Below, one piece after another: positions 1 to 11,682 of a stretch of DNA of 64,000 nucleotides. Where the stretch lies: NCBI GenBank assembly GCA_009617715.1, contig VTFK01000288.1:1-64000 (forward strand), in the 5' to 3' direction. The notes under the pieces were generated by a model. The model was not told the origin of the DNA, ran no database searches, and saw only the letters and a list, made by a program, of their open reading frames with translations. The position numbers were made by a program, and so were the translations under genes. This DNA is from Plectrocnemia conspersa. Its lineage: Eukaryota; Arthropoda; Insecta; Trichoptera; Polycentropodidae. Every line of letters begins with the position of its first letter. Within the stretch, counting starts at the first letter, position 1.

Positions 1-1229
1 TTTCCGGACTTTACATCACCATGCTCAATGGTAATCGAAAATTTAATTACGCATATAAATATTCATAAGTACAAATGTATTATCACAATACACGTACACA
101 TTTATATTATATATTTCGTGTTTATAAAACGAATATAGGCAGATATTTGTTATATGAAGAAGATCATTATCGTCGGGGTCGAGAGTTCAAATTCTGCATA
201 TGTCGAATTTTTCCACGACGATAAATCATTTAATCCACTCGGTGTCGTTGATCTCTTTAAGCTTTTAACCAAAAAATCTAGGTACATGTATTATATATTG
301 TATAATATTTTTTCTAGCGGCGCATAATTAAAATTTCAGTCCGATATAGCGTTAATTAATGCTGACCAATCACGCCTCTAGACGCTTTAGTTACTATTTG
401 AGTTAGATATAAATCATCGACTGAAAAGCGGCTTTATTTGTGTTGTAAAAATATTTTAATTAATTTTAATATGATACTGATATTGAAATAAATAAATCAT
501 AAACATAGAATCGATAAATGTATAGATGCATAAGTGCAATTTTTAAAAAGATGGTCTATATATTACTTTTCTTGTATACATTAAATTTAGCTAAACATAG
601 TACTTTCACCATGAACATTATTGTTTTTTAATACGGCTCTATTTGTGTTAAAATTTGTTTATATATTATTGTTGACTTAATTGCTTTTTAAACGTTTAAA
701 AAATATTAGACATGAGAGGAAATATTCAATGAATGTAAATTAGTAGCAATAAACTCAGATATTTGATCTGAATTTTTAGATCAATACCTCATACATACAT
801 ATATCAAAATCAAAATATGGCAACACTGAGCAGCAAGAATACACGACTATTAGGTAAATATTATGAGTAGATATTTTTAATGCCTAATTAAAATATTTTG
901 CATAAAATATGATTTCAGTAAATATATCACAGCGGTGGCTAATTTTTATATTTATTTCTAGCATAACTCGTACCTATTATTATTTATTCAAGCATTATTA
1001 TTACGATGTTAAAAAATATGTAAAATGCTATTTTTGTCATGAGGCCCGGAATCATTGTTTTTACAGGGTCCGGGCTCTGGTTGTATTGCGTTATTTAGTC
1101 AATCATTTTTCCTTACAATTCTATTAAATAATACAATAAATATCTTGAATAGTCGCCAGTTGACCAAAATGGTCACGTATCGTATAAAATTTTATTTATA
1201 GTTACTTAAATAAATAAACGGCTATATAT
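1..1229. other. AT-rich non-coding stretch with one small inverted repeat
   Basis: No coding exon or transposon is recognisable. The one structure noted is a 9-bp perfect inverted repeat, TTATCGTCG at 167-175 and CGACGATAA at 216-224, enclosing about 40 bases. A short GC-richer patch at 1038-1075 holds GCCCGGA and TCCGGGC as a second small inverted pair. Neither resembles a tRNA or a pre-miRNA convincingly. Confidence 0.6.
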
Positions 1230-1700
1230 AGCGTCGTCGAATGAGCTTTTATCACACGCGCGTATCGCTTCGAGAGCCCAGTAAAAAATATTGATTCAAT
1301 TAAATTTATTCAGGATGTAGCCGGAAAGGTTAACAGCCAGATCTCGTTCGAATAACGGAGTCGTTGCGAAAAGTTCGTGATTGAGAGTACAAAAAAGAAT
1401 AGAGAAGAAAACCATTCTGTGTGTAGTTTACAATGGGACGTCATTTCCCGACGCATTGTCGCCAGACCAGGGGCGTCGCGTGTCTGCTGCTAAATTCGCC
1501 AATTTTTTTACTCTCCGTGCAAAAGTCTCAATGCCACAATGAGATAGATACGTTTGAAATTAGGTGAACTAACGCTACATATACACAATTGGTCAGCGAA
1601 ATGACCAGACGAGCGCAAAAAAATACGTTAAAACCTATAGAGGCGTATGAAAATGGAAAAAAAATATCAAGTAGCACTTCCGCATTCCATTTTATACGTT
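1230..1700. other. GC-richer island, candidate conserved non-coding or exonic DNA
   Basis: This block is visibly less AT-rich than its flanks and contains CpG-bearing words (CGTCGTCGAATG, CACGCGCG, GGGGCGTCGCG). No long open frame runs through it. The 60-codon minus-strand frame at 1528-1710 lies in the AT-richer half and shows no family motif. Such islands recur through the window; regulatory DNA or a non-coding exon are both possible. Confidence 0.3.
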
Positions 1701-1744
1701 TAAATCGCAAGTCTGATCTAATTTGAAATCAAATATATTTTTGA

Positions 1745-2160
1745 TAATGATATTGTTAAATTTAGGGTTTCAGTAGACTCTGTTGCAATATTCCTGGATT
1801 TACGAAAATGTGCGTTTCAAAGAAAGTTTGCAGTTTTCCACATTATAAAGATAACCCTAATCTCATTTGAAGTAAGATTTCTAAGCCTTGTTTGTCTGCT
1901 CTTAAGACGAAATATCCTCAATAGCTTCAATGCAGATCTACTAGTTCTTTAGTGGTCAGCTCCTGAGCATATTCTTCCAGTAACTCTCGAATATCGTCTT
2001 AAGTTCTTTAGTGTCATATTCTTCCAAAAGGACACGATCCCGTTCATGAAAACCCATCAACAAAGGCTACAATTTTCTCCAAGCAGAATTTAGGGTTCTA
2101 TCTATGCTCAAAATGCCAAGCTTTCGTAAACCAAGTTATTAGCAATCTTCGGTTACACTG
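1745..2160 (-). pseudogene. Decayed pogo/Tigger-type transposase fragment
   Basis: Read on the minus strand in shifting frames, three segments match the C-terminal part of arthropod Tigger/pogo-like DDE transposases, in the expected order. First is AWRKLWPLLMGFHERD (about 2090-2040). Next comes the acidic stretch DDIRELLEEYAQELTTKEL (about 2005-1945), which resembles the family's ELLEEH..ELTTEEL block. Last is TSNEIRVIFIMWKTANF (about 1870-1820), followed by a remnant of the segment after it. Several stops and frame changes interrupt the reading, and the helix-turn-helix and DDE catalytic parts are absent, so this is a dead C-terminal relic. The family assignment rests on motif recall and was not searched. 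Confidence 0.55.
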
Positions 2161-2501
2161 TATATAAAGCTAACAAATAATTATTAAAAAAAAAATTATA
2201 TAATAAAAAAAAATTAATTCGATGAAACATTTTTGGATGAAGGATTAATGACAATACATGGTAAAAATAAAATTAAATATCTTATTTTTTTAATTTTTAA
2301 TTTTAAAATACTTTAATTATATTTTTAATTTGTAAAAGTATTTTAATACATTTCTTTAACATATAGCACAACAATATTTATTCATTCAACAACAATGCTG
2401 TAGAAATTACGAGGGCAGTTAATGTAATACTGAAATTAGATTATCTCTACTAGATTAGATCAATTAATTGTTCCTCATTTTTATGATTTTAATTTTGTAA
2501 A

Positions 2502-2699
2502 AAAATATCATTATGATTCTAGTAATGGAAATATCTAAAATTCGCCATAGATATTTAGTAAAAACACACTTTGTTCAAAATGATTTATATTGCTTATTAA
2601 AAAATATCATTAAGATTCTAGTAATGGAAATATCTAAAATTCGCCATAGATATTTAGTAAAAACACACTTTGTTCAAAATGATTTATATTGCTTATTAA
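2502..2699. repeat. Two-copy 99-bp tandem duplication
   Basis: The 99-bp block starting AAAATATCAT at 2502 is repeated head to tail from 2601, with essentially one difference (TTATGATTCT versus TTAAGATTCT). Because 99 is divisible by three, the duplication creates a 68-codon frame (2513-2719) with an internally repeated peptide. Nothing else about that frame looks coding. The near identity points to a recent duplication or an assembly artefact. Confidence 0.95.
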
Positions 2700-5600
2700 G
2701 TATTTATATGCAACTTTGAATGTTGTTGAGGTTCAAAAGAAATCTTATTTGTCGGTAATCTAGTAAGGTCCAGTGGAGTGTCAGATATTCTTTGAATAGT
2801 CCCTAAAAGTGGATTTGTGGCTAACTGAAAAATATTATTTTTGACTTAGTTTATGAATTAAAATATAAAAAAAAACCCACACCTAAGGATACAAATTTTC
2901 AGGAGTGTCGAAAAAATTTGAACAGAAACCTTACTTACAATATATCTATTGTACATTTTTAATGCTGAAAAATTGCGAAATTATATTAATTCATTAAATC
3001 ATTTGTTCAATAAATAGAAATTGTAACTTGTATTAAAAAAAAAATATTTACAAAAACTCATAATTTTTTAAATATATAATTTTTTTCTGCAAAGATTAAA
3101 AAAAAAATTACACAATAGTCACTTTCTGAGACACGTCATGATTAAAACTTATTAATTATTACATATTGCTATTCAGAACTTAAGTATCTATTATAATATG
3201 TAAATTTTATACTTTTTAATATTTTTATCCATAGTGTTTAAGATAAATTACTGTAAATAACTAACCCAAACTTAGAAAATGAAATATAATTTATATATTA
3301 TGATAATTCATTGATATAAAAAATCTGCAACTATAATCACTTAAAATTATTGTTATTTTACTTAAAAAAATATAGGCATATAATTACTAACGCAAAATAT
3401 ATCAATGTCAACTTTAATAGTTAAATAGAGAGGTCCGAATCTATTATTAAAATAATTAAATTGTATTTTATTAATAACTTATAAAAATCTTATTTAGGAA
3501 TTAAATTATTTATTATTAACATTTTCTGCTTTATTTTAGATGCACTAAAACATAAAAATGTAATTTCCATTGCAGTGTCAATATAATTTTAAGGCGATTT
3601 TTGTCTTTTTTTATTTCATATTGCTTCATCATCTCTAATTCTGATAGCTTTTGGACCTCTTGAAATAAAAAATCAAGATCTTACCTTGATCTGAAATTCA
3701 AGTAGTGGATCGATTTTCAAGAAAAGTCTGCCAATTCTTATAAAAAATATAGCATAGATGCACTAGCTAATCGAATTTATTTATTAAAAAAACATATATT
3801 CGCAATATTTACCCCTGAGCTAGATTGCTTTTAATATAAGAATTTAAGCATTCATAGAAATTTTTTTTTGAAAAAGTATATTCAAAGTAGAATACAATTA
3901 TTAATTATTATTTTATGCGATGATATATAAGTCAAACCATTTTAACTGTTAAAGCAAATAATCTTGGGTTATACTGTTTAGAGCGAAGTTATAAAATGCC
4001 TCTTCATAATAATTTTTTTTTAAATATTTATTATCCCCAAAACTTTATTTTTTACCCTATTTAGCATAGATTATACGGTGGTTTTGTTGAAATAAGTTTT
4101 GCTAGCCTATATTAAAATTTACTATAAAACTTTTGCGACTTATTTATTGTAATGGTAAAGTGAGCTTTGAAGCAAAAAAAAAATATGAATCAAATAGATC
4201 GTGATAATAAACAATATTTTTTTATAACTAAACCATTGATTTTCTTTGAATAGTTTTAGTAAATCCTTATGAGAAAACATTATTGTGAAATAACTAGTAG
4301 CAGCTTCTTCGTCCATCAATATCATCTCTTTAATCAAGAAAATATTTTTTTTCTACTTCACAATAATTGCTGCAAAAATTTTGTTCTATAAATTGTAAAA
4401 GAATATTTGAGGAAAATCAAAAATAAGGTTTTTACTTTAGGTTTCTTTTAAGGTAGAACACGTACATATATGAAATAATTATGATATTAATATAAATCAG
4501 TAGTAATTTTAAGCTGTCTTCTATAACAAAGTTGGACTTGTATACAAAAGATTTGTCAAAAATATCAATGTAATTTGAATTAATTCAGGTGAAAATAAAT
4601 CTGTATTATATAGGTATATTATTTTTTTTAAAAGTAGGTTATTTTATTTTTTAAATATTTTTCTATTGTTTAGATATTGATTATATATTATTTGTAAATA
4701 TACCTCTAAGAGTAGCTAAAATATACAATTTAATCAATAAATTTAGGACTTAAAAGCTAAGTCAATATGTATAATATATAACTATGGAATAAATAAAATC
4801 TCAACAACACTAAAAGCATATGTTTCTATAAAAAATTTGATTTGTGAAAAATTAGGTTTTTATATTACGTTTTCTTCTTTTGAGACATTTTTATATACTT
4901 TTAATACTTTAAAGTTAGTACATATAATTTCTATAAATATTTTTCATACATATATTACATAAATCACTTCACAAATATCAACAGGGCATAACTTTTATTT
5001 TAAACTTAAAATATTTACAAAATCGGCATTGCAACCATTGCACGTAAAATAAAAACAGACGTGTTCAGCTAATAAATATGTCAAGGAAACTGGTGGTGCT
5101 ATAAGTTTCGTTGATATAGTTGGTTGTTCGAAAGCTCTGAGCTTTTACAATTTTATGCTCCTACACGAAATATATACATGTGTTATATTTACAAAATATG
5201 TGTAAGTCGCTATTGTATATTTTTAATTAATTTAACAAACATATTAGCCTGGAATATTTTTTAAATGATACTTATATCACATCTATTTATAGTAAAACCG
5301 TGATATTACTCAGATGTGTAGTATAAATATATTATTAAAAAATATATTAATTGATCGTTCGTTTAATAACGTCATCGCATTCAATTAGATACGATCATCT
5401 TTACAATTCACAATAAGAATATTTTGTCCAAACTGGTTCTTCAACACGAACTGTGATTCATTATCACTATCATTTTGTAGCGTTACTGAGAAAATGCTTC
5501 TATTTACGTAGATCGCATTAAAATTCATTTATCGTATATTTCAACACGAGTATGCACTTCTTACTGATAGCAACTTTTTACACATGATCTTTAGCAATTT

Positions 5601-5990
5601 AATTTAATGAATCAGATAGATTAACAATTAAATAATTTATGGTATACATATGATTGAGTGAGATTATTATATGCTTTATAAAAAGACTATGAAACACTAT
5701 TATAAAATCTAAGTAATAGGAACGTGTTGTTTCGAAAATAGCCGTGAACGATTTTTAACATTGTTTTGTATATTTTGGATAATTTATTATAGTGATAAAT
5801 TGTCTATAAAAAAAAAACATCATATATGACGCAAATTAAATCATTAATACTAGAAGGCTGTAATTTCATACGATGATATCATAATAATAAAGATGTTATA
5901 GTATTAAAAAAACTTTAAAAAATATGATATTGGCGTGTATAATTAAGGATCGTTGCTCATTAGTTTGCCGTAGCTATTTGGTTAAGCGGT
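2700..5990. other. AT-rich non-coding DNA, no feature seen
   Basis: Over three kilobases of A/T-dominated sequence with frequent homopolymer runs. I checked both strands for reverse-transcriptase, transposase and splice-flanked frames and saw none. The 65-codon minus frame at 4140-4337 has AT-driven composition and no motif. Confidence 0.6.
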
Positions 5991-5993
5991 TAA

Positions 5994-6377
5994 TTAAATT
6001 AAAATATTTTTATTAAATGGCGTTAACCGTTGATCCCGTAACGAACTGTCTAAAAAATTTATTCTCCTCCTAATAAAAGTGTCAATTAATTCTCGCCGAG
6101 TTAAACCAACAAAAGATTGGACTTGACATGGCGGGGTTATCTCGCTCGAAATATATGCAGCTTTTATACCGAAACGGGGCTTATCTTTTATTGTGTCAGC
6201 GAACATAAATAAAAATTCGTACGTATGAAAGAGTGAAAAAGGCAAACATTTCCAAAATGACCAAAAACCGTACGTTAGGTCATCGCTTTTAATAAAAACG
6301 TAAACTGGTTGTGCGGTGTGTTTGTTAACCGTGTTTGAGCCGTAAACGCCGGCGATGAATGTACAAAAGTCAACCAT
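5994..6377 (-). CDS. Longest open frame in the window (127 aa), unrecognised
   Basis: An uninterrupted minus-strand frame runs from ATG at 6377 to TAA at 5994, in an island that is less AT-rich than its flanks. The ATG context (AATCATGG) is acceptable. The middle (about residues 39-62) is rich in aromatic and hydrophobic residues and the C-terminal third is basic. No family motif is recognised. By a rough stop-codon estimate, a frame this long is unusual but not impossible by chance at this composition. The same DNA is rich in homeodomain-like words (CATAAATAAA, TTTTATTGTG), so a conserved regulatory element is an equally good reading. Confidence 0.2.
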   Translation of the reverse strand: MVDFCTFIAGVYGSNTVNKHTAQPVYVFIKSDDLTYGFWSFWKCLPFSLFHTYEFLFMFADTIKDKPRFGIKAAYISSEITPPCQVQSFVGLTRRELIDTFIRRRINFLDSSLRDQRLTPFNKNILI

Positions 6378-6399
6378 GATTTATTTGGTTTTAATCTCG

Positions 6400-7635
6400 G
6401 TCTGATTGATTTTTATGGAATGCTATTTGAATAATATATGGCATTTGGAGTTACACAATTTTACAATTCGAGTGAAACGAACGGCGTAAAACGTAAACGT
6501 AAAAAAGTGTTAGTTTGCATTGATGTTATAAGCTGTTTACACTAATGTACAAAGAAGCTTTTAAAATTATTAATAAACAAACGAGCACAAATAGAATAGA
6601 TTTTACGGTAAATGTACATTATCATTTTTAATAATAGTAAGAATTGTATGTTGAAATTATGTCTACAGGGACAACACAATTGAAAAAAAAAATGTAAATA
6701 CCCAATTAAATAAATATTTCGTCACTTCTACATTTATTTTTGGAACCAAATAAACATCACTTAAATATTCAATATACAAGTTAAAAATGTAGTGTAAACC
6801 CATTTGTAATATATGTATTTAAAAACCCTGAAAATATTTTTTTCAAGTTAACCTAGATATATAATTATTGATTATAATTCAAATACGAATATTTTTATCA
6901 AGCAATTTAACAGAAATGTAAGCATATAATACTTTTTATTTTATTTACGATTGGTCCTATTTTATAGTATTTAATATTAATTTTTATAAAATCTCAGAAG
7001 CTACTGACATTTCCTCGAATAGTGACAGTATTTTTTCTTAATAAAATATCAAGAAATTATGATAAAATATTGCGAAAATGCTAAATAAATAAAAAAATTT
7101 TTGGTCCTATATAAATTCTAATAACAAATCGCAACAAAATCAAAAAACTAACTAGCTTATGAAAAAATAAATTTATATTTATTATTATTTTTTTTGCAAA
7201 CAATGTTTTATTATAATAAAAGCTTAGGTTAGTTTTCTTCTAATTTTAATATTATTACTCTTTGTTATCCCGTTATTACATTTTATTACATATACAGCTT
7301 TCAACACAACGATCCATTTATTGTTTGAATATTATTTGCTTTTAAAATACCATATATGCAATATTGACCTCTTTATCCTCTAAAATTTTTTTTATGTGTT
7401 TGTAAAAGACGCAGCTTTAGTAATAAGCTTAGTAAAGTTATCTCTCGAGATTTAGAGAAACTATCAGTGTAAACATTAAAACATATTTAATAGAAAAACA
7501 AGACCTATTTTCTATCTTTTACGAAGATTTGCTATATAACCTTCTGTTACAAATATTTTCAATGACTCGAGACTAAATATTTTTGAAGCAGAATTCAAAG
7601 AAGAATTTGTGGTCAAAATATTTTTTATATAATTT
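6400..7635. other. AT-rich non-coding DNA, no feature seen
   Basis: Low-complexity A/T sequence with no recognisable exon, transposon motif or strong inverted repeat. It leads directly into the degenerate tandem array that follows. Confidence 0.6.
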
Positions 7636-8212
7636 TTTTATAGTTGTAGCAACTGTCTATAAGGAATAAGAGTTTAATGTTAAGTTTTCACTTATATAAA
7701 TCATTATTTATAATTGCCCTAATTTATGATACGTGTGTAATTAATTAATTAATTAAATGTAATTGTGTAATTATATTATCTTTAAACTTATCCAAGCTAT
7801 TCTCAAAATAAATACATATATTTATATGTGCATATGTGCATGCACAATAAAAAAACACGTAATTTTATACATATGTATAATGTATAATTTAAGTCAAAGT
7901 TATTTTTTATTTGCTCTAATTTATAATACGTGTATTTTTATTATAAAATTTGTTTATTAAAACTCTTTAAACTGATTCAAGTTACTCCTAAAATACATAT
8001 ATGTACATATATAAAAAAATATTTTTTACTTATAAATTATAAGTAATTTTTTTTCGTATTAATTGTTTTAATTTATGATACGTGTATTTTATTAGATAAT
8101 AGGTAAATAACACATTTTAAAATTATAAATGAAGTTATAATAAAAATAATAAACTTATCTATGTAACTTTTTACAAATATAATTTAAGTCAACGTTATTT
8201 GTTATAATTGCT

Positions 8213-8679
8213 TTAACCCTTTGAGTAGTGAGTTAATTAATACACATTTCTTATTTTGTTCGTATACACCTGGGAGTGAGTTAATTTTATGTATTATTTA
8301 TGTTGTTATTTTATATTGATTTTATAGTAAATTATAAAGAAAATCAAAGATTCCCGATATTTTATTGCTTAGATTTTTTTATAAGTGTGTTTTATTAGTT
8401 TATTTTTACACTTTTCTATTATTATATATCTAAAGTTTATTTAATATATTTTTTTGTACCAATTCACAGACTTTTTATAAAATATATATAAAATATTTTT
8501 GTTATGTTCAATTATGTCGTACTCTTTAATTTACATTAAATCTAACTAAAAAAATATTATATAAATATAATGTTTATTATTTATTATATATGTAAATATA
8601 TATATATCTATCTGGGGTACCTCAATACAATGATATATCGACCGCCGTACATGTACGGCGATACCGCTCAAAGGGTTAA
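8213..8679. mobile_element. piggyBac-like MITE with TTAA target-site duplication, intact ends
   Basis: The element is bounded by TTAA at 8213-8216 and 8676-8679. Its ends are perfect inverted repeats: CCCTTTGAG on the left and CTCAAAGGG on the right, or 13 bp counting TTAA. Just inside the right end is an 18-bp perfect palindrome, CGCCGTACATGTACGGCG (8643-8660). TTAA duplication with CCC-type ends is the hallmark of the piggyBac superfamily. The roughly 460-bp body has no transposase, so the element is non-autonomous. It sits inside one unit of the surrounding tandem array: joining the flanks at a single TTAA gives ATTGCTTTAATATGTTATAC, which aligns with the array's ATTGCTCTAATTTATGATAC. A related copy lies at 45103. 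Confidence 0.88.
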
Positions 8680-9304
8680 TATGTTATACGTGTATTTTAT
8701 TAGAAAATAGTATAATTTTAACAATGATCCAAGTCTTTATATCTGTATCTTCATTATAAAAAAAATGAAAAAAAACTATAGATTTTAAGTCAAAGTTCAT
8801 AATTGCCATAATTTAAAATACTCGTATTTTATTATAAAATTAGCATGCATTTTGCTATAAAAATACATATATTTTTAAGTACATAAATGTATTCTTTATA
8901 ATTTCTCTAATTTATATTAGGTATTTTTAATTAAAAAATATGTAAATATTAACCCATAAAACTGATTTAAAAATTTTTTTTTTTTTTTTTAAATTTTGGT
9001 ATTTTATTTTTCATAAAAATACATGTTTTTCAAAAATAAATAACCCATTAAACCTTAGTTATTTCCTTAATTACGAAATCAAGTCTACAAAATCAAGATA
9101 ATCTATGTTTAACTTTACAATGTTATTACATTTATTTATAGAGGAAAAGTTGACAAAAACCTCTTTGCGAATTTTATTTTTATATTACACACCAATCTTA
9201 GACGAGCAATAACAAATTAACAGCTTACAACTAATTTAACAAAAAATATATTCAATAATGGAAAATTGATGTATTAAAGGTTTACATATAATAAAGGTTT
9301 AATC

Positions 9305-9460
9305 GTGAGTGCCGAAGTTAGCGGCGAGCGCCTCCGGCACGAATTCGAAATCGAACAGTTGGCGCCCCTACACTCTCCGGGGACTTACAGGTATCACAGC
9401 AGTAATCACCTGGACGCAGATGGTTGAACTTCTCGGACGGTTCATCTTTAAGATATGTTT
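9305..9460 (-). other. GC-rich block inside the array; possible minus-strand exon
   Basis: A sharply bounded GC-richer segment interrupts the array. On the minus strand a frame without stops reads EKFNHLRPGDYCCDTCK and continues to a stop near 9313. Inside it, CCT|GTAAGT (GT at 9387-9386) is a strong 5' splice site, and CTTAAAG| near 9451 could be an acceptor or precede an ATG. A shifted minus frame ends FDFEFVPEALAANFGTHD with a stop. The plus strand also carries a 75-codon frame. Competing open frames on both strands prevent a firm call; no family is recognised. Confidence 0.25.
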
Positions 9461-10149
9461 AGGTAGTTTATGTTTATACCTAAACGGTAATAAAACTGAT
9501 TTAAGCTACTATATAAATATACATATATTTATGTAATTATGTATCAATTTTTTACGTTTAGAATTTAGGATATATTTTTTTTTCAAAATTGCATTAATTA
9601 ATGATAATGTGTGCTTTATTACAAATAGCTGATCTATGCTACTACCCAAATATATATAATTTATTTATATGTACATATATTTACATTAATAATTTTTTTT
9701 ATAACCTATAATTTAAGGTGAAAATTATTCTTTAAAATAGCCCTATTTTATGATATCGTATATTTCATTTAAATTAGGTTAATAATAACTCTTTTAAACC
9801 CAATCACTATTTAAGACTAAATTACTTTGTGACACCAAATTTTAATTTAAATACATAAAACGAAAAAAGTATAATTGAAAACAAATTAAAATTTATAAAA
9901 TATGACGCAACTTATTTTATGATTGTTTAAGTCATCTTCTCAAAATAATATATTATTGTTATTGAAAATATAACATCAGGGGGTAAAAATGTAAATAAAA
10001 ATAAAAATTTAATTCAATGATATAATTGATTAGTTCAATATTTTTTTTATAAAACATTTTTTGTATTCGTGTTATTTATTATAACCAATATTTTAAATAA
10101 TAATTTTCATTTAGTCGTTTTACTAAATAAATAAATTTTGCTAAAATCA

Positions 10150-10445
10150 TTACGTGCGTGTCGAAAGTTAGTTATAGGACAAAATGCTCATAGGCGACCT
10201 TAAACGAAAGTAAAAACTGACGTTTGTATGAAAACTATGAACAGCGCTTCTCAAACATTAGCTCATCATTACGCAAAAATAGGGGTCATCAGCTACGCAA
10301 AAATCTCAATGTCATCGAAATCACGAGCGCTCAGGGAAATTGATCACGGTGCTCAATTTGGAGCTTGATCGCACAATTACTTAATCGGCACGACGATGAT
10401 TCTTCATATATTTTTTACTCATTATCGCATTTTTCCTGGCAAGGC
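10150..10445. other. GC-richer island, candidate regulatory element
   Basis: The island stands out from A/T flanks. TACGCAAAAAT occurs twice 24 bp apart (ATTACGCAAAAATAGGGG and GCTACGCAAAAATCTC), as paired binding sites often do. No open frame longer than about 30 codons runs through it. It fits an enhancer-like conserved element better than an exon, but this is inference. Confidence 0.3.
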
Positions 10446-11520
10446 CGCTATTCGAGATAATTTAATTAAGCAAACAAAATGGCTTATTAGCGAGTCAGTT
10501 ACCATTAAAATTGATAACAAACAGTTTTATTGCAATTTATCATATAAAATTTGGGGTTGAAATGGTGAAATACAATTCTTGGAAGATTCGTGAAGAAGAA
10601 TGTATTTTTACTGTTTGATTTAACTGACGCGTTTGATTTAACCTTAGTCATCATCACCAGGATGTTACTGCGATTTTTATTTTTTAAAGATGATTTCATC
10701 GGCTGTGATAACAGGTAAATAACATACCTTATTTAATATTATTCATTAAATATAAATAGAGATTGTGAAATATAGCACAAATATTGAAGGAATAATTTCG
10801 TTCTAAATCTATAACGTGCACAGATATTATGAAATGCGAATTAATACTTATTTTTGTACTCGTTAGCTTAAAAAAAATTAGGATGGCATCGAATTACTAA
10901 AAAATAGTTATCGAATTTTTTACTTTCTGTTTTATGTAATGTAAGCAACAATTATGCTTCAGAGAAAAATATTCTACTGATTATTCTGTGGTCAAAAAAA
11001 AAACACGGATTGTTGGAGCTTTTTGCACAAATAGTATCAATTAAGAATTCTAAATAAACCGTTAAATAAATTTGAAATATGTATTAAAAAGATAATTATA
11101 TAAATGTTGTATTAAAAGTATATTATTAAGCGAACGTAAATAAATGTAAAATACATATATTTGTAAACAAATTATGGTATTGTATATAAAAGTTGTTAAA
11201 GGACACTGTATTCAAACGTATTGTATAATTATTAACTAAAACTATTTATATTAAATAGTACTAAAATAGCTGTAAACAATACTAACTATCGTCTTTAGAA
11301 ATACAACTTTTAAAGATCGCTGTCATTATAAAACAAGGTTTATTATTTCTAGAATAATCTACAGAAATGATAACGTAGCAGATTTTATAAATTATTTAAC
11401 TAAATATCTAATTTATTTATATTTTAATTTTTTTAGTTAATATTAATTAAGAAATATATAAAAAAAAATCTGTAAATTGTTATATAGTTTTAAATAATAT
11501 GTAGATGCATATTTAACATT
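10446..11520. other. AT-rich non-coding DNA, no feature seen
   Basis: A/T-dominated sequence. The 64-codon minus frame at 10505-10699 has no motif or splice context worth keeping. Confidence 0.55.
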
Positions 11521-11682
11521 TTTATGAATAATGGGTATCGTTCATGGTCGACGATTTTTGAACGCGAAAATGATGATAATATGGCATTTTCACGGAGAAT
11601 TACCACGAAAATGACATCAGTTTTAGGCTTTTTATTTCTGAAATGTTTCTGCTTTTTTCCCAAATCCAATTATCTTCCGCAG

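Larger units (their letters stand above)
7640..9830. repeat. Degenerate long-period tandem array, interrupted by a MITE and a GC-rich insert
   Basis: Three modules recur in the same order. Module A is AATTTAAGTCAAAGTTATT (near 7678, 7886, 8181, 8784, 9711). Module B is ATTGCTCTAATTTATGATACGTGTATTTTATTA, centred near 7731, 7928, 8080, 8688, 8821, 8920, 9612 and 9755. Module C is AACTGATTCAAGCTACT followed by AAAATACATATATTTATATG (near 7785, 7971, 9497, 9628). Spacing is irregular, roughly 100-200 bp, and copies differ by many substitutions and indels, so the array is old. It is cut by the TTAA MITE at 8213-8679 and by a GC-richer block at about 9305-9460. No coding role is seen. Confidence 0.75.

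Noticed and set aside
2513..2719. 68-codon frame with an internally repeated peptide
   Set aside because: The repetition comes entirely from the 99-bp DNA duplication, which happens to be a multiple of three; composition and context are non-coding.
9309..9536. 75-codon plus frame over the GC-rich block
   Set aside because: Its second half runs into A/T array sequence; the minus strand carries the better splice signal.
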